From positions 832,838 to 896,837 of the forward strand of contig NZ_CP045296.1 in assembly GCF_009363095.1 (NCBI RefSeq): DNA of 64,000 nucleotides, read 5' to 3'. This document shows positions 60,637 through 64,000 of the stretch, piece after piece (the stretch's first letter is position 1; each line of letters begins with the position of its first letter). The translations under genes and the position numbers were made by a program. A model generated the notes under the pieces. The model worked only from the letters and a program-made list of their open reading frames with translations, ran no database searches and was not told the DNA's origin. This stretch comes from Paenibacillus cellulositrophicus. Lineage in GTDB: Bacteria; Bacillota; Bacilli; Paenibacillales; Paenibacillaceae.

Positions 60637-62058
60637 ATGAAAAGAAAGTCAGGCATTTTGATGGCAACCCTGCTGGCAGGTTCACTCCTGGTCTCGGCAT
60701 GCAGCAGCGGCGGAGGCGACACGGGTAAGGCGGCGGAAGGGGGAGCGGATACCGGCAAGCAGCCGGAAATGAAGCTTCGCATTCTCTCCGCTAACGTCGG
60801 CGGGAAAACCCCGGATGAAATGAAACAGTTCGAGGCTGAGATTAAGCGGTTAACCGGCATTGACGTGACGATCGAAAAGCCGGCGAGCGACTACGACCAG
60901 AAAGTGCTGACAGTGCTGGGTTCGGGTGAGAAATACGATCTGATCGAGCTCAGCGACCTTGGCAAGCTGGATCAATTTGTCGGGCAGGGTGCGGTGACGG
61001 ATCTAAGCGATTTTGTTAAGGGGTCGAGCACGCTCTCTGATCCGAAGGTGATTCCCACCGCTGAATGGGATCAGCTGAAAGACAAGGATGGCAAAATTCA
61101 TGCCGTCTTCACGAAATTCCAGGGCGGCACGATGCCGATCGTCCGTAAGGACTGGCTGGATAAACTGCATCTACAGGAGCCGAAAACGTTGGACGAATAT
61201 TATCAGGTGCTGAAAGCTTTTAAAGAGCAGGATCCGGATGGCAACGGCAAAAACGACACCTACGGCTTGAGCACGTCCGGCTTATATGACATTCAGGGGT
61301 TCATGAGCGCGGCCGGTTTGAAGTACCGCTACGTGATGAAGGACGGCAAGCGGACGATCCCGTATGCTTCCGACGAAGCGATTCCGATGTATGAATGGTT
61401 TGCCAAGCTGGTCAAGGAAGGCATCATGGATCCAAACTTCGTAACGAACGATACAGGCAAAATGCGCAACCTGTTCCTGACCGATCGGGTCGGCATGGTG
61501 ACGTACTGGGATGCCTGGGTTGGCATGTTCAACAACCTGCGTAAAGAGCAGGATCCGAATACAGCGTTCCAGGCGGAAGCGATCGCCAGCGCCGCCGGTC
61601 CGGACGGCAAGATCCTGATGCGCCGGGGCGATCCCGACTTCTGGATCGTGCCGCAAAATGCGCCGCATGTGGAAGCGGCAGAGAAATTCCTGGAATTCTG
61701 GAACTCCAAGGACGGCATCACCCTCGGCAGCCTTGGTATTAAAGACGTCGATTATACCGAGAGCGGCGGCCAATATACGCTGACGGCGGAAGGCAAGGAG
61801 CACAATATGGACCATGGAGTGCCGTTCTGGTACAACGAAAACGTCAAGTCCCCGTTTGACAAACTGCCAGGCGTCGAGGCCGCCCAAGAACTGGTCAAAC
61901 AGAATGCGACGCTGGAACTTGCCCTTCCAGGCTGGCCGGACGCGGAAAAAATCGTGCAAAATTATGCGCTGAAAGCCATGTCCGGAGAAATGCCCGCCGC
62001 CGATGCCGTCAAGAAAATGCGGGAGGAACTGAAGAGCGCGAATTTGATCGACGAATAG
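60637..62058 (+). CDS. ABC sugar-binding lipoprotein (LplA/YtcQ-like)
   Basis: 473 aa. Signal peptide with lipobox LVSAC (Cys22) and a Gly/Ser spacer. Long binding proteins of this kind pair with LplB/YtcP-type permeases. The segment DPDGNGKNDTYGLS resembles the calcium-binding-like insert common in this group. TTGGAGG precedes ATG 60637. No dedicated ATPase is nearby. Substrate unknown. Confidence 0.93.
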   Translation: MKRKSGILMATLLAGSLLVSACSSGGGDTGKAAEGGADTGKQPEMKLRILSANVGGKTPDEMKQFEAEIKRLTGIDVTIEKPASDYDQKVLTVLGSGEKYDLIELSDLGKLDQFVGQGAVTDLSDFVKGSSTLSDPKVIPTAEWDQLKDKDGKIHAVFTKFQGGTMPIVRKDWLDKLHLQEPKTLDEYYQVLKAFKEQDPDGNGKNDTYGLSTSGLYDIQGFMSAAGLKYRYVMKDGKRTIPYASDEAIPMYEWFAKLVKEGIMDPNFVTNDTGKMRNLFLTDRVGMVTYWDAWVGMFNNLRKEQDPNTAFQAEAIASAAGPDGKILMRRGDPDFWIVPQNAPHVEAAEKFLEFWNSKDGITLGSLGIKDVDYTESGGQYTLTAEGKEHNMDHGVPFWYNENVKSPFDKLPGVEAAQELVKQNATLELALPGWPDAEKIVQNYALKAMSGEMPAADAVKKMREELKSANLIDE

Positions 62059-62088
62059 CTCCCGCGGTTTGATTTTACCCGATAGGAT

Positions 62089-62982
62089 GTGAAGTTAGAC
62101 AAGATGAGAGCGATTCGTAAATACGGCGTACTCTATGCCATGATGCTTCCCGTCGTCATTTACTTTATCATTTACGGTTATTACCCGCTCGCGCGGGGAC
62201 TGCAGATCAGTTTTCAGGACTACAAGCTGATGGGGGAGCGCCCCTATATCGGATTTGCGAATTATGCGGCCGTGTGGCATGATCCGTTTTTCTGGAAAGC
62301 GCTGGGCAATACGGTGGTGATCGGGGGAGGCATTCTGGTCTTCGGTTTTGTCGCCCCCCTGGTCATCGCTTTATCCCTGAACGAAGTCATGACGGCTTGG
62401 TTTAAAAAAACGGCGCAGATGCTGCTCTACATCCCGCATTTGCTGTCCTGGGTCGTGATCGGGGGAATGTGGATCTTCCTCCTTTCGCCCGACACAGGTA
62501 TCGTCAATTTGGTGCTGCACAAGGTGGCCGGCATCGAGCCTATCCATTTTCTGGCCGAGTCCACCTGGGCGAGATGGGTCATGATCCTGGTCTCCACATG
62601 GAAGGACATGGGCTACAGCTGTATCCTGTTTCTTGCCGCGATCGTTTCGATCAACCCGTCGTTGTACGAAGCAGCCCGAATGGACGGGGCTACCAGGTGG
62701 CAGCTTGTACGGTTCGTGACACTTCCCCAACTGAAAGGAACGATGAAAGTCATTATCCTCCTAAATACGCTCGGGGTGCTGAGGATCTTCGACCAGGTCT
62801 TTGTCCTCCGCAATCCGTCGACCTCTTCCCATGTCGACGTGCTGATGATGTACACGTTTCAGAAGGGCATTATGGAGATGCAGGTTGGCGTGGGTGCGGC
62901 CGCGAGCTTTTTCGTTCTGGTCTTTACGCTGATCTTGACGCTTGCCGTGCGGACACTAACCCGATTTGACGAGGTGGAATAG
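62089..62982 (+). CDS. CUT1 permease (LplB-like)
   Basis: 297 aa with about six membrane helices and EAA loop SLYEAARMDGATRWQLVRF. Start GTG 62089 is used because it gives the usual short N terminus; ATG 62104 is a possible alternative since the ribosome site is weak. It ends directly at the start of the next permease. Confidence 0.9.
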   Translation: MKLDKMRAIRKYGVLYAMMLPVVIYFIIYGYYPLARGLQISFQDYKLMGERPYIGFANYAAVWHDPFFWKALGNTVVIGGGILVFGFVAPLVIALSLNEVMTAWFKKTAQMLLYIPHLLSWVVIGGMWIFLLSPDTGIVNLVLHKVAGIEPIHFLAESTWARWVMILVSTWKDMGYSCILFLAAIVSINPSLYEAARMDGATRWQLVRFVTLPQLKGTMKVIILLNTLGVLRIFDQVFVLRNPSTSSHVDVLMMYTFQKGIMEMQVGVGAAASFFVLVFTLILTLAVRTLTRFDEVE

Positions 62983-63858
62983 ATGATGAGACACGCGAAT
63001 TACGGTTTGAACGCCAAGCGGATGACGGTGTTCGATTGGCTCAACGCCTTGTTCATTATCTGCCTGATGCTGACGATGATCATTCCGTTCCTGAACGTCA
63101 TATCGCTCTCGCTGTCCTCCGGGGTTGCGTCCATGCGGCCGGATATCATCCTGTTTCCCAAAGAATTCAGCCTGGATGGATACCGCACGATCTGGAACAG
63201 TCTGGATTTGTGGCGACCTTTCTTGAACAGCACGATCGTGACGGTCTTCGGAACGCTGCTGCATGTGCTGCTGTCGTCGCTGGCGGGCTATGTGCTGATC
63301 CATCCCCGGGTACCGGGAAAACGGCTGATGATCACCTTCATCCTGATTACGATGATGATTCCACAAGAGGCGGTGCTGATCCCCCTGTACGTGGTCAACA
63401 AGGACTTCCACCTGATCAACACGCTGACGGTGCTGGTGCTTTCTGGACTCGTCTCGGGGTTTTCGATCCTGCTGATGCGGAACTTCTTCATGAGCATCCC
63501 CTACGAAATTTCGGAATCCGCCAAAATCGACGGTGCGGGCGACTTCTGGATCTTCGCGGCCATTTATATGAGGCTGGCGACCGCCGGATTGGCTACGGTG
63601 ACGCTGTTTGAGTTCGTGGGACGCTGGAACATGTTCACGGCGCCGCTGATATTTATTAATGACAGCTCGAAATATACGCTGCAGGTAGCTCTGAAAGCCA
63701 TGATTATCGATTCAAGCACGTCTTCCAGCAACTACCTCATCACCACGAATGTGAAAATGGCCGGAATCATGATCGCCATTCTGCCGCTGATCGTCATCTA
63801 TCCGTTTGTGCAGCGGTTCTTTATGAAAGGGATCATGCTGGGTGCCACGAAAGAATAA
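62983..63858 (+). CDS. CUT1 permease (YtcP-like)
   Basis: 291 aa, about six helices, with EAA loop EISESAKIDGAGDFWIF and the terminal FVQRFFMKGIMLGATKE typical of LplC/YtcP proteins. It abuts the previous gene with no gap, so the two subunits are coupled. Confidence 0.92.
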   Translation: MMRHANYGLNAKRMTVFDWLNALFIICLMLTMIIPFLNVISLSLSSGVASMRPDIILFPKEFSLDGYRTIWNSLDLWRPFLNSTIVTVFGTLLHVLLSSLAGYVLIHPRVPGKRLMITFILITMMIPQEAVLIPLYVVNKDFHLINTLTVLVLSGLVSGFSILLMRNFFMSIPYEISESAKIDGAGDFWIFAAIYMRLATAGLATVTLFEFVGRWNMFTAPLIFINDSSKYTLQVALKAMIIDSSTSSSNYLITTNVKMAGIMIAILPLIVIYPFVQRFFMKGIMLGATKE

Positions 63859-63883
63859 TGGGATGAAAGAGGGGGAACATGCC

Positions 63884-64000
63884 ATGCAGGCACATATGAA
63901 TGATACGGAACCTTTGCCGGTCGTAACGATCGGGCGGCAAGTGAACATATCTCCCGAAGAGGAAAAAACGTACCTGGAAGTGCGCTTTCACGTTCCGCTG
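63884..64000 (+). CDS. partial gene running off the window
   Basis: ATG 63884 with GAGGGGG eight bases upstream opens a frame that continues to the window end (39 codons seen). It reads QAHMNDTEPLPVVTIGRQV and then a beta-strand-like EEEKTYLEVRFHVPL. It belongs to the transporter operon. The short segment resembles the start of CehA/McbA-type metallohydrolases, but this is a weak guess. Confidence 0.55.
   Translation, partial: MQAHMNDTEPLPVVTIGRQVNISPEEEKTYLEVRFHVPL

Overview
The window looks like a chromosomal segment of a Paenibacillus-like bacterium (Bacillota). The evidence is moderate GC, strong GGAGG ribosome binding sites with frequent GTG/TTG starts, YesM/YesN-type two-component regulators next to CUT1 sugar ABC transporters, a B. 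subtilis-style fad regulon with a FadR-type operator, LmrA/LmrB-like and paired-SMR efflux loci, and an AA10 chitin-active oxygenase. The organism is an inference from gene content. I see no rRNA, tRNA, CRISPR array, insertion sequence or prophage.

Region 1 (about 0.1-15.7 kb) is a co-directional carbohydrate locus: sensor kinase and AraC-type response regulator, lipoprotein plus two permeases, a paralogous pair of Gfo/Idh/MocA oxidoreductases, a TIM-barrel sugar isomerase, three sulfatase-superfamily enzymes, an APS-kinase (CysC) homologue and a cupin-AraC regulator. Only the third sulfatase has the C-x-P-x-R formylglycine motif. The other two have Thr where the catalytic Cys/Ser belongs. 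Uptake and desulfation (or dephosphorylation) of a decorated glycan is the best guess.

Region 2 (15.7-24 kb) is a mixed stretch: a tyrosine recombinase with a perfect 14-bp palindrome in front of it, an F5/8C-like protein, an HxlR regulator with a quinone reductase, two nitroreductases, an Lrp regulator with a metallo-hydrolase, and a DUF4091/GH123-like glycosidase.

Region 3 (24-38 kb) is a nearly complete fatty-acid beta-oxidation regulon: etfA-etfB-fadR (minus strand) and divergent fadF-fadN-fadA-fadE-lcfA-thioesterase-SCP2, then a 2,4-dienoyl-CoA reductase. A FadR-box palindrome sits between the two arms.

Region 4 (38-51 kb) is accessory: a secreted TIM-barrel protein with a Gln/Asp-rich linker, a fourth sulfatase (canonical), a ferredoxin, the AA10 oxygenase, an azoreductase, lmrA-lmrB-like efflux genes, an HhH protein, a GNAT, a WYL regulator and a truncated DHFR-like gene.

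Region 5 (50.6-56.5 kb) holds nitrate assimilation: narK diverging from nasB-nasC. This intergenic region is the most striking part of the window. Each divergent promoter has a TTGACA -35 embedded in a GlnR/TnrA-type box. Each leader then carries two hairpins with six-base loops having A at position 1 and G at position 4, the second overlapping an intrinsic terminator. This is the layout of ANTAR antitermination targets, present twice, back to back.

Region 6 (56.6-64 kb) has an epimerase, a MerR regulator with a paired SMR exporter, and a LacI regulator with three CGGTTTAATG operator-like sites in front of a second CUT1 sugar transporter. A structured dispersed repeat of about 100-113 bp occurs three times (16.9, 37.0 and 60.5 kb) and is not explained by any gene.
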